From Bradyrhizobium icense (GTDB lineage: Bacteria; Pseudomonadota; Alphaproteobacteria; Rhizobiales; Xanthobacteraceae), in assembly GCF_001693385.1 (NCBI RefSeq), contig NZ_CP016428.1, positions 7,926,001-7,990,000 of the forward strand: a DNA stretch of 64,000 nt. The letters are read 5' to 3'. Position numbers and translations under genes: made by a program. Under the pieces are notes generated by a model, which was given only the letters and a program-made list of their open reading frames with translations, did not search any database and was not told the origin of the DNA. Shown in pieces: positions 9,571 to 19,116 of the stretch. Position 1 is the first letter of the stretch; each line of letters begins with the position of its first letter.

Positions 9571-11121
9571 ATGTACACCGGCAAGCATGCTCAACTTCGC
9601 CCGCTGCAGCCCGCCTTCATCATGGCTTCGACCGGCGAGGCCGTAACCTATCGGGAGCTGGACGCGCGCACCAACCGGCTGGCGCATCTGTTTCGCAGCC
9701 GCGGCCTCCAGCGCCTTGATCACTATTCGATCTTCATGGAGAACAACAGTCGCTACCTCGAAGCGTGCGGTGCCGGCGAACGAAGCGGACTCTATTATAC
9801 CTGCGTCAACTCCTACCTGACCGCGAGCGAGCTCGCCTACATCCTCACCAACAGCCAGTCGCGCATTCTCATCACCTCGAAAGCGAAGCTCGACGTCGCC
9901 CGCGAGGCACTGAAGGAATGTCCCAAGGTCGAATTATGCATTGTCGCAGATGGCGACGGCGAAAGCGACCGCATCGTCGGGTTTGAGCAGGCGACGTCAG
10001 GCCTGCCGAAAACACCGATATCAGACGAATGCATCGGTACCGCGATGCTCTATTCGTCGGGCACCACCGGCCGGCCGAAAGGCATTTTGCGGCCGCTGCC
10101 GGAGCAACCGCCGGTACAAAACCTGCCGATCTTCGATTTCCTGCACAAGCTCTGGCACTACCGCGAAGGCATGATCTACCTGTCACCCGCGCCGCTCTAC
10201 CATTCGGCGCCGCAGGCGGCGGTCAATCTGACGATCCGCGCCGGCGGCACCGTCATCATCATGGAAAGTTTCGATCCGGAAAAATATCTGGAGCTGGTTC
10301 AAAGATGGGGTGTCACCCACACCCAGCTTGTGCCGACGATGTTCTCGCGCATGCTGAAGCTGCCGGAGGATGTCCGCAAACGCTACGACCTCTCATCGCT
10401 CGATATCGCCATCCACGCTGCCGCGCCCTGCCCCGCTGCCGTGAAGGACGACATCATCAGATGGTGGGGACCGATCATTCATGAATATTACGGCGCCACC
10501 GAAGGGCTCGGCTTCACCGCCTGCAACAGCGAGGAATGGCTCGCCCACCGCGGCACCGTCGGCCGCGTGCTGCTCGGCGATCTGCATATTCTCGACGAGA
10601 ATATGCAACCCTGCCCGGTCAGTACGCCCGGCACGGTGTGGTTCAAGACCGCAACCCCGTTTGAATATTTCAACGACCCCGGCAAGACCCAGGAGGCGCG
10701 TTCGCCAGACGGCAGCATGAGCACGGTCGGCGACGTCGGCTATGTCGACGACGACGGGTTTCTTTACCTGACGGATCGCGCCACGTTCATGATCATCTCC
10801 GGCGGCGTCAACATTTACCCGCAGGAATGCGAGAACCTCCTGATCACCCACCCCAAGATCGCGGATGCGGCGGTGTTCGGGGTGCCGAATCCCGATCTCG
10901 GCGAGGAAGTAAAGGCCGTGGTGCAGCCGATGCCGGGCGTCTCGCCGGGACAGGAATTGGCCGACGAACTGATCGCCTTCTGCAGCCGGTCGCTGTCGCG
11001 CCAGAAAGTACCCCGCTCGATCGATTTCGAGGCCGAACTGCCGCGGCTGCCGACCGGCAAGCTCTACAAACGCCTGTTGCGCGATCGCTATTGGGGCAAC
11101 AAGACCTCGCGGATCGTGTGA
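9571..11121 (+). CDS. AMP-dependent acyl-CoA synthetase
   Basis: A 516-residue member of the adenylate-forming (ANL) family, which activates a carboxylic acid with ATP and transfers it to CoA. The core motifs are present: the P-loop YSSGTTGRPKG near residue 160, YYGATEG near 308, GDVGYVDDDGFLYLTDR near 387-403, and the C-terminal catalytic lysine in PTGKLYKR. The length fits fatty-acyl or aryl-CoA synthetases. It forms a two-gene unit with the upstream dehydrogenase (16-base gap), which suggests both act on the same acid. The acid itself cannot be told from sequence. Confidence 0.9.
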   Translation: MYTGKHAQLRPLQPAFIMASTGEAVTYRELDARTNRLAHLFRSRGLQRLDHYSIFMENNSRYLEACGAGERSGLYYTCVNSYLTASELAYILTNSQSRILITSKAKLDVAREALKECPKVELCIVADGDGESDRIVGFEQATSGLPKTPISDECIGTAMLYSSGTTGRPKGILRPLPEQPPVQNLPIFDFLHKLWHYREGMIYLSPAPLYHSAPQAAVNLTIRAGGTVIIMESFDPEKYLELVQRWGVTHTQLVPTMFSRMLKLPEDVRKRYDLSSLDIAIHAAAPCPAAVKDDIIRWWGPIIHEYYGATEGLGFTACNSEEWLAHRGTVGRVLLGDLHILDENMQPCPVSTPGTVWFKTATPFEYFNDPGKTQEARSPDGSMSTVGDVGYVDDDGFLYLTDRATFMIISGGVNIYPQECENLLITHPKIADAAVFGVPNPDLGEEVKAVVQPMPGVSPGQELADELIAFCSRSLSRQKVPRSIDFEAELPRLPTGKLYKRLLRDRYWGNKTSRIV

Positions 11122-11414
11122 GCATGCGACGATGTGAGATAGTGGAATCGGATTTGGGCATCTCGAGGGGTAGTGGTGCACTGCATCATCGGGGTGAGGC
11201 ATCGTGGCGCGAGCCGCGAGATAGCGGCTGCTGTGCTACGAACCTGCGATTTGCAACCAATGGCCGAAGCGGCGCGCAATTTCCGCCACGGGGATATCGA
11301 TTAATCCAAATTGCGGATTCTCATGCCGCCTTGCCCGGTTGCCCCGATGCGCGGTCATGCTATCGTCTGGCGCAATCGGCCAGTTTGAGACCGAGTAAAA
11401 ATGTGGAGGGGTGC

Positions 11415-13010
11415 ATGGGGAGCATGCGGGCACTTGCCGTCGCGGCATTGTTGTTGCTGCCGGCTTACGACGTTGCGTCGGCGGCCGAGCCGAAACAGGG
11501 CGGGATCCTCAGGGTCTATCATCGCGACAGCCCCGGCAGCGCCTCGATTCATGAAGGCGCGACCTTCTCGATCAACATTCCCTTCATGCCGGTCTTCAAC
11601 AACCTGGTCATATTCAAGCAGGACGTCGCGCAGAACAGCGTCGATTCCATCGTCCCGGATCTGGCGGAGAGCTGGGCCTGGAGCGACGACGGCAAGAAAC
11701 TCACTTTCAAACTGAAGCAAGGCATCAAGTGGCATGACGGCAAGCCGTTCACCTCTGCCGACGTCAAATGCACCTTCGACATGCTGATGGGCAAGTCGCA
11801 GCAAAAATTCCGTCAGAACCCGCGAAAGTCCTGGTACAATCAGGTCGAGGACGTGACGACAAACGGCGATTTCGAGGCATCGTTCAGCCTGAAGCGGCCG
11901 CAGCCGGCGTTGTTGTCGTTGCTCGCATCCGGCTACACCCCGGTTTACCCCTGCCACGTCTCCCCGGCCGACATGCGTACCAAGCCGGTCGGCACCGGGC
12001 CGTTCAAATTCGTCGAGTTCAAGGCCAACGAATCGATCAAGCTCACCAAGAATCCCGATTACTTCAAGAAGGGTCTGCCGCACCTCGACGGCATCGAGTT
12101 CACCATTATCACCAACCGTTCGACGGCCATTCTCGGATTTGTCTCCGGGAAATTCGACATGACGTTCCCGACCGAAGTGTCGATCCCGCTCTTGAAGGAG
12201 GTCAAGTCGCAGGCGCCGAACGCAGTGTGCGTGGTCGAGCCGGTCAATGTCTCGACCAACATCATCGTCAACTCGTCCGCCCCGCCGTTCGACAATATCG
12301 ACATTCGCCGCGCGCTGGCGCTGGCGCTCGACCGCAAGGCCTTCGTCTCGATCCTGTTCGAAGGACAGGCCGACATCGGCGGCACCATGCTCCCCGCGCC
12401 GGGCGGCTTGTGGGCGATGCCGAAGGAAATGCTGGAATCGATTCCGGGTTACGGCCCCGACGTCAACGCCAACCGGGAAGAGGCGCGCAAGCTGATGCAG
12501 AAGGCGGGCTACGGCCCGGACAAGCATCTCAGCGTGAAGGTCTCGACGCGCAACATCCCGATCTACCGCGATCCCGCCGTTATCCTGATCGATCAGATGA
12601 AGAGCATCTATGTCGACGCCGAGCTCGACGTCGTCGATACCGCGCAGTGGTTTCCGAAGGTCGCCCGCAAGGATTACTCGCTCGGCCTGAACCTCACCGG
12701 CAATGCCGTCGACGATCCCGACCAGTCGTTCTACGAGAACTATTCCTGCGGCTCGGAGCGCAACTACACCAACTACTGCAACAGGGAAATCGAGAAGCTG
12801 TTCGACCAGCAGTCGATGGAGAAGGATGCCGCCAAGCGCAAGAAGCTGGTCTGGGAGATCGACAAGAAGCTTCAGGAGGACGTGGCGCGGCCTATCATCC
12901 TGCATAGCCGAGCGGGCTCCTGCTGGCAGCCTTATGTCAAGGGCATTACCATCATGGTGAACAGCTCCTACAACGGCTACCGCTACGAAGACGTCTGGAT
13001 GGACAAGTAA
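11415..13010 (+). CDS. Peptide/opine-type ABC transporter substrate-binding protein (SBP_bac_5, DppA-like)
   Basis: A 531-residue periplasmic binding protein. ATG 11415 follows a GGAGGG site and opens a Sec signal peptide (MGSMRALAVAALLLLPAYDVASA). The mature part starts EPKQGGILRVYHRDSPGS, and carries DLAESWAWSDDGKKLTFKLKQ and the long two-lobed body typical of family 5 binding proteins for peptides, nickel, opines and oligosaccharides. It heads a complete five-gene import operon (binding protein, two permeases, two ATPases). The 146-base gap before the first permease is filled by a dispersed repeat that may set expression differences. Ligand unknown. Confidence 0.92.
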   Translation: MGSMRALAVAALLLLPAYDVASAAEPKQGGILRVYHRDSPGSASIHEGATFSINIPFMPVFNNLVIFKQDVAQNSVDSIVPDLAESWAWSDDGKKLTFKLKQGIKWHDGKPFTSADVKCTFDMLMGKSQQKFRQNPRKSWYNQVEDVTTNGDFEASFSLKRPQPALLSLLASGYTPVYPCHVSPADMRTKPVGTGPFKFVEFKANESIKLTKNPDYFKKGLPHLDGIEFTIITNRSTAILGFVSGKFDMTFPTEVSIPLLKEVKSQAPNAVCVVEPVNVSTNIIVNSSAPPFDNIDIRRALALALDRKAFVSILFEGQADIGGTMLPAPGGLWAMPKEMLESIPGYGPDVNANREEARKLMQKAGYGPDKHLSVKVSTRNIPIYRDPAVILIDQMKSIYVDAELDVVDTAQWFPKVARKDYSLGLNLTGNAVDDPDQSFYENYSCGSERNYTNYCNREIEKLFDQQSMEKDAAKRKKLVWEIDKKLQEDVARPIILHSRAGSCWQPYVKGITIMVNSSYNGYRYEDVWMDK

Positions 13011-13028
13011 CGTCGATCCGCAACCATG

Positions 13029-13130
13029 GCGTTTTCCTGCGAAGTGGATGCCGGTTCGCGTGAAGAAAACGCGTCAAAGCAAAAAGCCAGAACCCGGTTC
13101 TGAGATGCATCGGAACCGAAGCGGCTCTAG
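13029..13130 (+). repeat. Dispersed intergenic repeat (GCGTTTTCC...GGCTCTAG family), internally deleted copy
   Basis: The copy runs from GCGTTTTCCTGCGAAG to GCGGCTCTAG and contains GTGAAGAAAACGCGTCAAAG and a hairpin made of CGGTTCTG and CGGAACCG. Compared with the copy at 51997-52122 (other strand) it lacks about 28 bases after GCGAAG. It sits between the binding-protein gene and the first permease gene of the ABC operon. Confidence 0.7.
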
Positions 13131-13156
13131 CCAGTGGGGCCAGGGAGAGTAGCCAG

Positions 13157-14104
13157 GTGTTTGCTTATATCGTGCGACGCCTCGCCTTGATGCTCGTGAC
13201 CCTGATCGGGATCTCGATCATCATCTTCGTGTTGCTGCGCGTCGTTCCCGGCAACATCGTCGACATCCTGTTCGACGCCGCCGGCTTCGTCGATCCCACC
13301 GACAAGGCCAACATCGAAAAGGAGCTGGGCCTCGACCTGCCGATCTACCAGCAATATCTGAACTGGATCGGCGGGCTGCTGCACGGCGATCTCGGTTATT
13401 CATACGTCTCGGAAAAGCCGGCGCTGCAGGAGATCCTGCCGCGCATTCCGATCACCGCGCGGCTGGCGGCGCTGGCGCTGTTGTTCTCCGCCTCGATCGG
13501 CATTCCCTTAGGGGTTATCAGCGCGGTGCATCAGGGCTCGCGGCTCGATTACACGCTCCGCGTCGTCAGCCTCAGCGGGCTGTCGCTGCCCTCGTTCTGG
13601 CTCGGTCTGTTGATCCTGATGGCGTCCGTTTCGCTGTTCGGCAGCATGCCGATCTACAATCCGAACCCGGCAACATGGACCGAGGCGTTCGCGATCTATG
13701 CCGTGCCGGCGATGGCGGTCGGCTTTCGCAGCGCCGCGCTGACGATGCGCATCACGCGCTCCTCGATGCTGGAGATCCTGCGGCAGGATTATATCCGCAC
13801 CGCGCGCGCCAAGGGCGCCTCCGAGGCCTCGGTCAATTATCGCCACGCGCTGAAGAACGCCGTCCTGCCTGTGATTACCGTGATCGGCATCGAGGCGGCG
13901 TTCCTGATCGGCGGGCTGATCGTCACCGAAACCGTGTTCAACATTCCCGGCGTCGCCCGCTTTCTGGTCGAGGCGCTGCGCTGGCGCGATTACCCGATCG
14001 TGCAGAACCTCGTGATGCTGATCGCGGTGGTGGTGGTGGTCGCAAACTTCACAGTCGACATGCTTTACGCCGCGATCGATCCGCGCATCCGGTATGGGGA
14101 TTAG
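13157..14104 (+). CDS. ABC transporter permease, DppB-like
   Basis: A 315-residue inner-membrane permease with six helices. The EAA loop that contacts the ATPase is seen as DYIRTARAKGASEASVNYRHALKN around residues 213-236. The N-terminus MFAYIVRRLALMLVTLIGIS is typical of DppB/OppB. The start is GTG 13157 with GGAGAG seven bases upstream. It pairs with the DppC-like permease, whose gene begins before this one ends, to form the membrane channel of the importer. Confidence 0.95.
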   Translation: MFAYIVRRLALMLVTLIGISIIIFVLLRVVPGNIVDILFDAAGFVDPTDKANIEKELGLDLPIYQQYLNWIGGLLHGDLGYSYVSEKPALQEILPRIPITARLAALALLFSASIGIPLGVISAVHQGSRLDYTLRVVSLSGLSLPSFWLGLLILMASVSLFGSMPIYNPNPATWTEAFAIYAVPAMAVGFRSAALTMRITRSSMLEILRQDYIRTARAKGASEASVNYRHALKNAVLPVITVIGIEAAFLIGGLIVTETVFNIPGVARFLVEALRWRDYPIVQNLVMLIAVVVVVANFTVDMLYAAIDPRIRYGD

Positions 14105-15002
14105 CCACTTGGCCACGATTAACTTCGAAAGCGAGTTGAGACGGGCCGGCGCCCATTCGACGCATGGCTGGCGCCGGCTGCTATTCCTTGCGCAACGCTA
14201 CCTGCTCGGAACTATCGGCCTCGTCATCATGGTGATGTTCGTCTGGATGGCGATCTCGGCCGACCTGATCGACCGCTACGACCCGCTCAGCGTCGATTCC
14301 GCGCAGCGGCTGGCTGCGCCCAGCGCGCAGCACTGGATGGGCACCGATTCATTCGGTCGCGACGTCTGGAGCCGGATCATTCACGGCGCCCGGATATCGC
14401 TGGCCGTCGGCATCGGCGCCACCGCCCTGGGATCGTCGATCGGCGTCATCGTCGGCCTCGCCTCGGGCTATCTGTCGGGCTGGGTCGATCTCCTGTTCCA
14501 GCGCATTACCGATATCCTGCAGGCGCTACCGTTGCTGGTGCTGGCGCTGGTGATGACGGCGGCGCTCGGCCCCTCGCTGCCGAACGTGATCATCGCGATT
14601 GCGATTCCGCTCATCCCGACGGTCGCCCGCGTGATCCGCGCCAATACGCTGGCGCTGCGCGAGCAACCGTTCGTCGAGGCTGCCAAATCGATCGGCATGA
14701 GCGAGATGCGCATTGCGCTGCGCCACGTGCTGCCCAACACGCTGGCGCCGCTGATCGTGCTGGCAACCGCACAGCTCGGTTCGACCATCCTGACCGAGGC
14801 CTCGCTGTCGTTCCTCGGTCTCGGCATTCCCGAACCTTATCCGTCATGGGGCCGCATGCTCTCGGAATCGGCGGCGGAATATGTCCGCGTTGCCCCGTGG
14901 CTCGTGATCTTCCCGGGCGTTGCCATCAGCCTGGCGGTGTTCGGCACCAATCTGTTCGGCGATGCGCTTCGCGACATCCTCGATCCGAGGCAGCGCGGCT
15001 GA
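14094..15002 (+). CDS. ABC transporter permease, DppC-like
   Basis: A 302-residue permease with a longer cytoplasmic N-terminus and the [20 protein letters not shown] segment that marks the DppC/OppC side of the channel. The EAA loop is [19 protein letters not shown] near residues 189-207. ATG 14094 overlaps the DppB-like gene by 11 bases; TTG 14109, with GGGGA at 14096-14100, is an alternative start. The stop overlaps the start of the next ATPase gene by one base, so translation is tightly coupled. Confidence 0.94.
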   Translation: MGISHLATINFESELRRAGAHSTHGWRRLLFLAQRYLLGTIGLVIMVMFVWMAISADLIDRYDPLSVDSAQRLAAPSAQHWMGTDSFGRDVWSRIIHGARISLAVGIGATALGSSIGVIVGLASGYLSGWVDLLFQRITDILQALPLLVLALVMTAALGPSLPNVIIAIAIPLIPTVARVIRANTLALREQPFVEAAKSIGMSEMRIALRHVLPNTLAPLIVLATAQLGSTILTEASLSFLGLGIPEPYPSWGRMLSESAAEYVRVAPWLVIFPGVAISLAVFGTNLFGDALRDILDPRQRG

Positions 15003-16012
15003 TGAGGGAGGGCAAGGACGAGACTATTCTCGAGGTAAAGAACCTGCAGACGGTGTTCTTCACCAATTCGGGACTGTTCCGCGCGGTCGACGATGTGTCG
15101 TTCACCGTGCGCCGCGGCGAGACGCTGGCCATCGTCGGCGAGTCCGGCTGCGGCAAGAGCGTGACCGCATTGTCGGTGATGCGGCTGGTGCCAGATCCGC
15201 CGGGCCGGGTGGTCGGCGGTTCGGTGACGCTGGAGGGAACCGATCTGCTCGGTCTCGACGATGCCAAGATGCGTGACATCCGCGGCAACCGGATTTCGAT
15301 GATCTTTCAGGAGCCGATGACCTCGCTCAATCCGGTGATGCGGATCGGCGACCAGATTACCGAAGTGCTTCGCCTGCATCAGGAAATGACGTCAAAGGAA
15401 GCCTGGGCGAAAGCGGTCGAGATGCTGCGCCTCGTGCGCATCCCCGAACCGCAGCGGCGGGCGCAGGAATATCCGCACCAGCTCTCCGGCGGGATGCGGC
15501 AACGCGCGATGATCGCGATGGCGCTCGCCTGCCGGCCGGCGCTCTTGATCGCGGACGAGCCGACCACCGCGCTCGACGTAACGATTCAGGCGCAAATTCT
15601 GGCGCTGATCGTCGATCTGCAGAAGACGCTCGGCACCGGCCTGATCCTGATCACGCATGATCTCGGCGTGGTTGCCCAAACCGCACAGCGCGTCATCGTG
15701 ATGTATGCTGGCAAGAAGGTCGAGGAAGCGACTGTGGAGGACCTGTTCGAGAATCCGAAGCATCCCTACACCCGCGGGCTGATGGCCTCGATGCCGGCGG
15801 TAATCTCGTTTGGCGCCAAGACCGATGCACGGCTGAACGAGATTCCGGGCATGGTGCCGTCGCTGACCAACCTGCCGCCCGGCTGCGCCTTTGCGCCGCG
15901 CTGCCGCCTCGCCATCGACCGCTGCCGCGCCGAATATCCGCCGCTGCAGGAAGTCGATGCCAATCATCTCGCAGCGTGCTGGCGCGCGACGGAATTGGTG
16001 GGCGCGCCATGA
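15002..16012 (+). CDS. Oligopeptide-type ABC transporter ATP-binding protein, DppD-like
   Basis: A 336-residue ATPase. Walker A is GESGCGKS (about residues 46-53), the signature is [15 protein letters not shown], and Walker B is [12 protein letters not shown]. The C-terminal extension with [16 protein letters not shown] is the cysteine-containing oligopeptide-transporter ATPase C-terminal region (oligo_HPY type, often an Fe-S site in this family). ATG 15002 shares one base with the upstream stop codon, and its end overlaps the second ATPase gene by four bases. With DppF it forms the heterodimeric motor of the importer. Confidence 0.94.
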   Translation: MREGKDETILEVKNLQTVFFTNSGLFRAVDDVSFTVRRGETLAIVGESGCGKSVTALSVMRLVPDPPGRVVGGSVTLEGTDLLGLDDAKMRDIRGNRISMIFQEPMTSLNPVMRIGDQITEVLRLHQEMTSKEAWAKAVEMLRLVRIPEPQRRAQEYPHQLSGGMRQRAMIAMALACRPALLIADEPTTALDVTIQAQILALIVDLQKTLGTGLILITHDLGVVAQTAQRVIVMYAGKKVEEATVEDLFENPKHPYTRGLMASMPAVISFGAKTDARLNEIPGMVPSLTNLPPGCAFAPRCRLAIDRCRAEYPPLQEVDANHLAACWRATELVGAP

Positions 16013-17001
16013 CCGATCAACGCCCGCTGCTGGAAGTCACCGACCTCGTCAAGCATTACGCTGTGCGCGGCGGCGTCTTGCGACGTCGGGTCGGCACCGT
16101 GCACGCCGTCGATGGCGTCAGCTTCTCGGTCGGCAGAGGCGAAACGCTTGGCCTCGTCGGCGAATCGGGTTGCGGCAAATCGACGGTCGCGCGCAGCGTG
16201 CTCCGGCTGGTCGAGCCGTCCAGCGGCGCCATCAGGTTGAACGGCACCGATATTACCGGCCTCAGCAAGGCCGAGATGCGGCCGTATCGCCGCTCGATGC
16301 AGATCGTATTTCAGGATCCGTTCGCCTCGCTCAATCCGCGCATGACCGCAGGCGATATCGTCGGCGAGCCGCTTGGCGTGCATGGGCTTGCGACCGGGCG
16401 CGCGCAGCAGGAACGCGTCGCGGAGTTGTTCGCGCAGGTAGGCCTGCGGCCCGACCAGATGAAGAATTATCCGCATCAGTTCTCCGGCGGCCAGCGGCAG
16501 CGCATCTGCATCGCACGCGCGCTGTCGCTCGGGCCGAGCCTGATCGTGTGCGACGAGCCGGTATCGGCGCTCGACGTCTCGATCCAGGCGCAGGTGATCA
16601 ACCTGTTGATCGACCTGCAGCGCAAGAACGATTTCTCCTACCTGTTCATCGCCCACGACCTTGCCGTCGTCGCCCATATCAGCCACCGCGTCGCCGTGAT
16701 GTATCTCGGGCGCATTGTCGAGATCGCCGACAAGACCGAACTGTTCGCCAACCCGCGCCATCCCTACACGCAAGCCTTGCTGGCGTCGGTCCCAATCGCC
16801 GATCCCAAGGCCAAACGCCTCGCGCCGATGGTCGACGGCGACGTCCCGAGCCCGATCAATCCGCCCTCGGGCTGCGCCTTCCACACCCGCTGCCGCTACG
16901 TGATGGACCGCTGCAAGGTGGAGCGGCCGGCGCTGGAGGAAGCAGGCGAGCGGCACGAAGTGGCGTGCTGGTTGAATGACGGAACGGGGCGGGCAGAGTG
17001 A
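16009..17001 (+). CDS. Oligopeptide-type ABC transporter ATP-binding protein, DppF-like
   Basis: A 330-residue ATPase, second motor subunit. Walker A is GESGCGKS, the signature [15 protein letters not shown], Walker [13 protein letters not shown], and the C-terminal cysteine motif [16 protein letters not shown] is present. ATG 16009 overlaps the stop of the DppD-like gene (ATGA). It is the last gene of the operon; a palindromic repeat follows directly and separates it from the convergent carboxylase gene. Confidence 0.94.
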   Translation: MTDQRPLLEVTDLVKHYAVRGGVLRRRVGTVHAVDGVSFSVGRGETLGLVGESGCGKSTVARSVLRLVEPSSGAIRLNGTDITGLSKAEMRPYRRSMQIVFQDPFASLNPRMTAGDIVGEPLGVHGLATGRAQQERVAELFAQVGLRPDQMKNYPHQFSGGQRQRICIARALSLGPSLIVCDEPVSALDVSIQAQVINLLIDLQRKNDFSYLFIAHDLAVVAHISHRVAVMYLGRIVEIADKTELFANPRHPYTQALLASVPIADPKAKRLAPMVDGDVPSPINPPSGCAFHTRCRYVMDRCKVERPALEEAGERHEVACWLNDGTGRAE

Positions 17002-17007
17002 CTCATT

Positions 17008-17138
17008 CGTCGTCCCAGCGAACGAGGGACCCAGAACCACAGGCGATCGAATTGAAGCGAGCTGTGGCTCCAGCTTTCGCAAGACCAGCATTGGTGGTTG
17101 TGGGTCCCGGCTCGCGCTTCGCTTGGCCGGGACGACGC
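17008..17138 (+). repeat. Dispersed palindromic intergenic repeat (CGTCGTCCC family)
   Basis: The unit starts CGTCGTCCCAGCGAACG and ends TTGGCCGGGACGACG; internal GGGACCCAGAACCACAG pairs roughly with GGTTGTGGGTCCCGG. It fills the whole gap between the convergent dppF-like and carboxylase alpha genes and is related to the copy at 2085-2217. Likely forms a large hairpin in both transcripts. Confidence 0.7.
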
Positions 17139-17139
17139 G

Positions 17140-19116
17140 TCAGGCCGCCGCGATCTCCACGACGATCCTGCCCGTCGTCACCTGCTCGCCCTCAGCAACA
17201 TCGATGGCCGACACCGTGCCGGCAACGCCTGCCGTATGCACGTGCTCCATCTTCATTGCCTCCAGCGTCATCACGGGCTGGCCGGCCGTAACCTGCTCGC
17301 CTGGCGTGACCAGCACGGCGACCACGCGACCATTCATCGCCGCGCGCACCTTGCCGTCGCCGCCGCTGCCCGCCGCGGAAACCGGCGATGCTAACGTCAG
17401 ATCACGCGCGGCGATCGTGGCGCCACGATGCAGGATATGAAGCCGGTCGTCGTCGCGCAGGAACCTGGCTGACTCCATGATGCCGTCGGTACGGAAGCGG
17501 ATCGTATCGGAGCCGAGCTGCTCGATCTCGAAACGATGCTCGCCGCCGTTGAGGCTCGCCAGGTAACTTCCGTCGCGATTCCGAACGATATCAACGTCGG
17601 TCGCACCATGCCCAAGGTCGATCCGCATCGTCAGCGGAAACGTCGCTGCCAGACTACGTCCGCTGCGCCAGGGTGGCGCATGCGGGTTGGTGACGTAAAG
17701 CAGCAATGCCGCCAGCCCAGCTTCCGCCTTGTCGTTCGCCCGCCGAGCCAGCAGTTCATCGCGATGACTGCCGATGAAAGAAGTGGTCGCTTCGCCCTTC
17801 GCAAAAGCAGGATGGCGCAAACAGGAAATCAGAAATCCCTGATTTGTGGTGACGCCGAATGCGGCAGCCTGCTCCAATCCACAGATCAGCCGGCCCCGCG
17901 CCTCGTTGCGGTCGGCACCATGGCTGATGATCTTGGCGATCATCGAATCGTAGAACGGCGAAATCTCCGAACCCGATTGCAGCGCGTGCTCGACGCGGAT
18001 GCCATCCGGCATCTGCCACAACGCCATTCGCCCCGATTGCGGCATGAAGTCATGGTGCGCGTCTTCCGAGCACAGCCGTACCTCGATGGCATGGCCGGAG
18101 AATCTGACATCTTCCTGCCTGAGCCCAAGCGGTTCACCCGCGGCGATGCGCAATTGCAGCTCGACCAGATCGAGCCCGGTAATCGCTTCGGTGACGGGAT
18201 GCTCGACCTGAAGCCGTGTGTTCATTTCCATGAAATAGAACTCACCGCGCTCATCGAGCAGAAATTCCAGCGTACCGGCGCCTTCATAGCCGATCGATTT
18301 GACTGCTGCGACGGCGACGGCACCCATCCGCGCCCGCAGTTCCGACGTCACCTTCGGCGACGGCGCTTCCTCGATCAGCTTCTGGTGCCGGCGCTGCACG
18401 GAGCAATCGCGCTCGCCGAGATGGATGGCATTGCCGTAACGGTCGCCGAACACCTGGATCTCGATATGGCGGGGATCGAGAATGGCGCGCTCCAGGATGA
18501 CGGTTGGGTCGCCGAACGCGCCCTGCGCCTCCGACCTTGCGTTGCGCAGCGCATCGGGAAATGCTGCGGCGTCCTCGACCAGCCGCATGCCGCGGCCGCC
18601 GCCGCCGGCGACCGCCTTGATCATTACGGGGAAGCCGATCTTCCTGGCCTCCGCCAGCATCACTGCGTCGTCCCGGTCCGCGCCCTGATAGCCGGGCACC
18701 ACAGGTACTCCGGCCTTCCGCATGATGTCCTTGGCGCCGGCCTTGTTGCCCATCGCCCGGATCGCCTCCGGCGACGGGCCGATGAAGACCAGCCCGGCAT
18801 CGCGGCAGGCCTGCGCAAAATCCTCGTTCTCGGCGAGGAAGCCGTAGCCTGGATGCACCGCGGTCGCGCCGCTGGCCTTGGCCGCAGCAATGATCGCATC
18901 GATTCGCAAGTAGGACTGCGTCGGCAGTGCCTCCCCAATCCGCACGGCAGAATCCGCCTCGCGCACGTGCAAGGCGTCGCAGTCGGCGTCGGAATACACC
19001 GCGACGACCCCATAGCCGAGACGGCGCGCGGTGCGCATGATCCGCAGCGCGATTTCGCCGCGGTTGGCGATGAGGATCTTGAAGAACGGCGTTCGTTTCA
19101 TCTCAGTCCCGCTCAT
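17140..19116 (-). CDS. Acyl-CoA carboxylase alpha subunit: biotin carboxylase plus biotin carrier
   Basis: A 658-residue protein with an N-terminal biotin carboxylase (opening KILIANRGEIALRIMRTAR; ATP-grasp loop KAVAGGGGRGMRLV; FLEFL-type region EFYFMEMNTRLQVEHPVTE), a linker domain, and a C-terminal biotinyl domain whose target lysine is in LEAMKMEH (residue about 622). It carboxylates its own biotin with ATP and bicarbonate and passes CO2 to the partner beta subunit. The domain order is that of methylcrotonyl-, propionyl- and geranyl-CoA carboxylases. It overlaps the beta gene by four bases. Substrate is set by the beta subunit. Confidence 0.94.
   Translation of the reverse strand: MSGTEMKRTPFFKILIANRGEIALRIMRTARRLGYGVVAVYSDADCDALHVREADSAVRIGEALPTQSYLRIDAIIAAAKASGATAVHPGYGFLAENEDFAQACRDAGLVFIGPSPEAIRAMGNKAGAKDIMRKAGVPVVPGYQGADRDDAVMLAEARKIGFPVMIKAVAGGGGRGMRLVEDAAAFPDALRNARSEAQGAFGDPTVILERAILDPRHIEIQVFGDRYGNAIHLGERDCSVQRRHQKLIEEAPSPKVTSELRARMGAVAVAAVKSIGYEGAGTLEFLLDERGEFYFMEMNTRLQVEHPVTEAITGLDLVELQLRIAAGEPLGLRQEDVRFSGHAIEVRLCSEDAHHDFMPQSGRMALWQMPDGIRVEHALQSGSEISPFYDSMIAKIISHGADRNEARGRLICGLEQAAAFGVTTNQGFLISCLRHPAFAKGEATTSFIGSHRDELLARRANDKAEAGLAALLLYVTNPHAPPWRSGRSLAATFPLTMRIDLGHGATDVDIVRNRDGSYLASLNGGEHRFEIEQLGSDTIRFRTDGIMESARFLRDDDRLHILHRGATIAARDLTLASPVSAAGSGGDGKVRAAMNGRVVAVLVTPGEQVTAGQPVMTLEAMKMEHVHTAGVAGTVSAIDVAEGEQVTTGRIVVEIAAA

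Noticed and set aside
10827..11414. In-frame extension upstream of the peptide-binding protein
   Set aside because: It overlaps the end of the acyl-CoA synthetase gene in another frame; ATG 11415 has both a GGAGGG site and a signal peptide.
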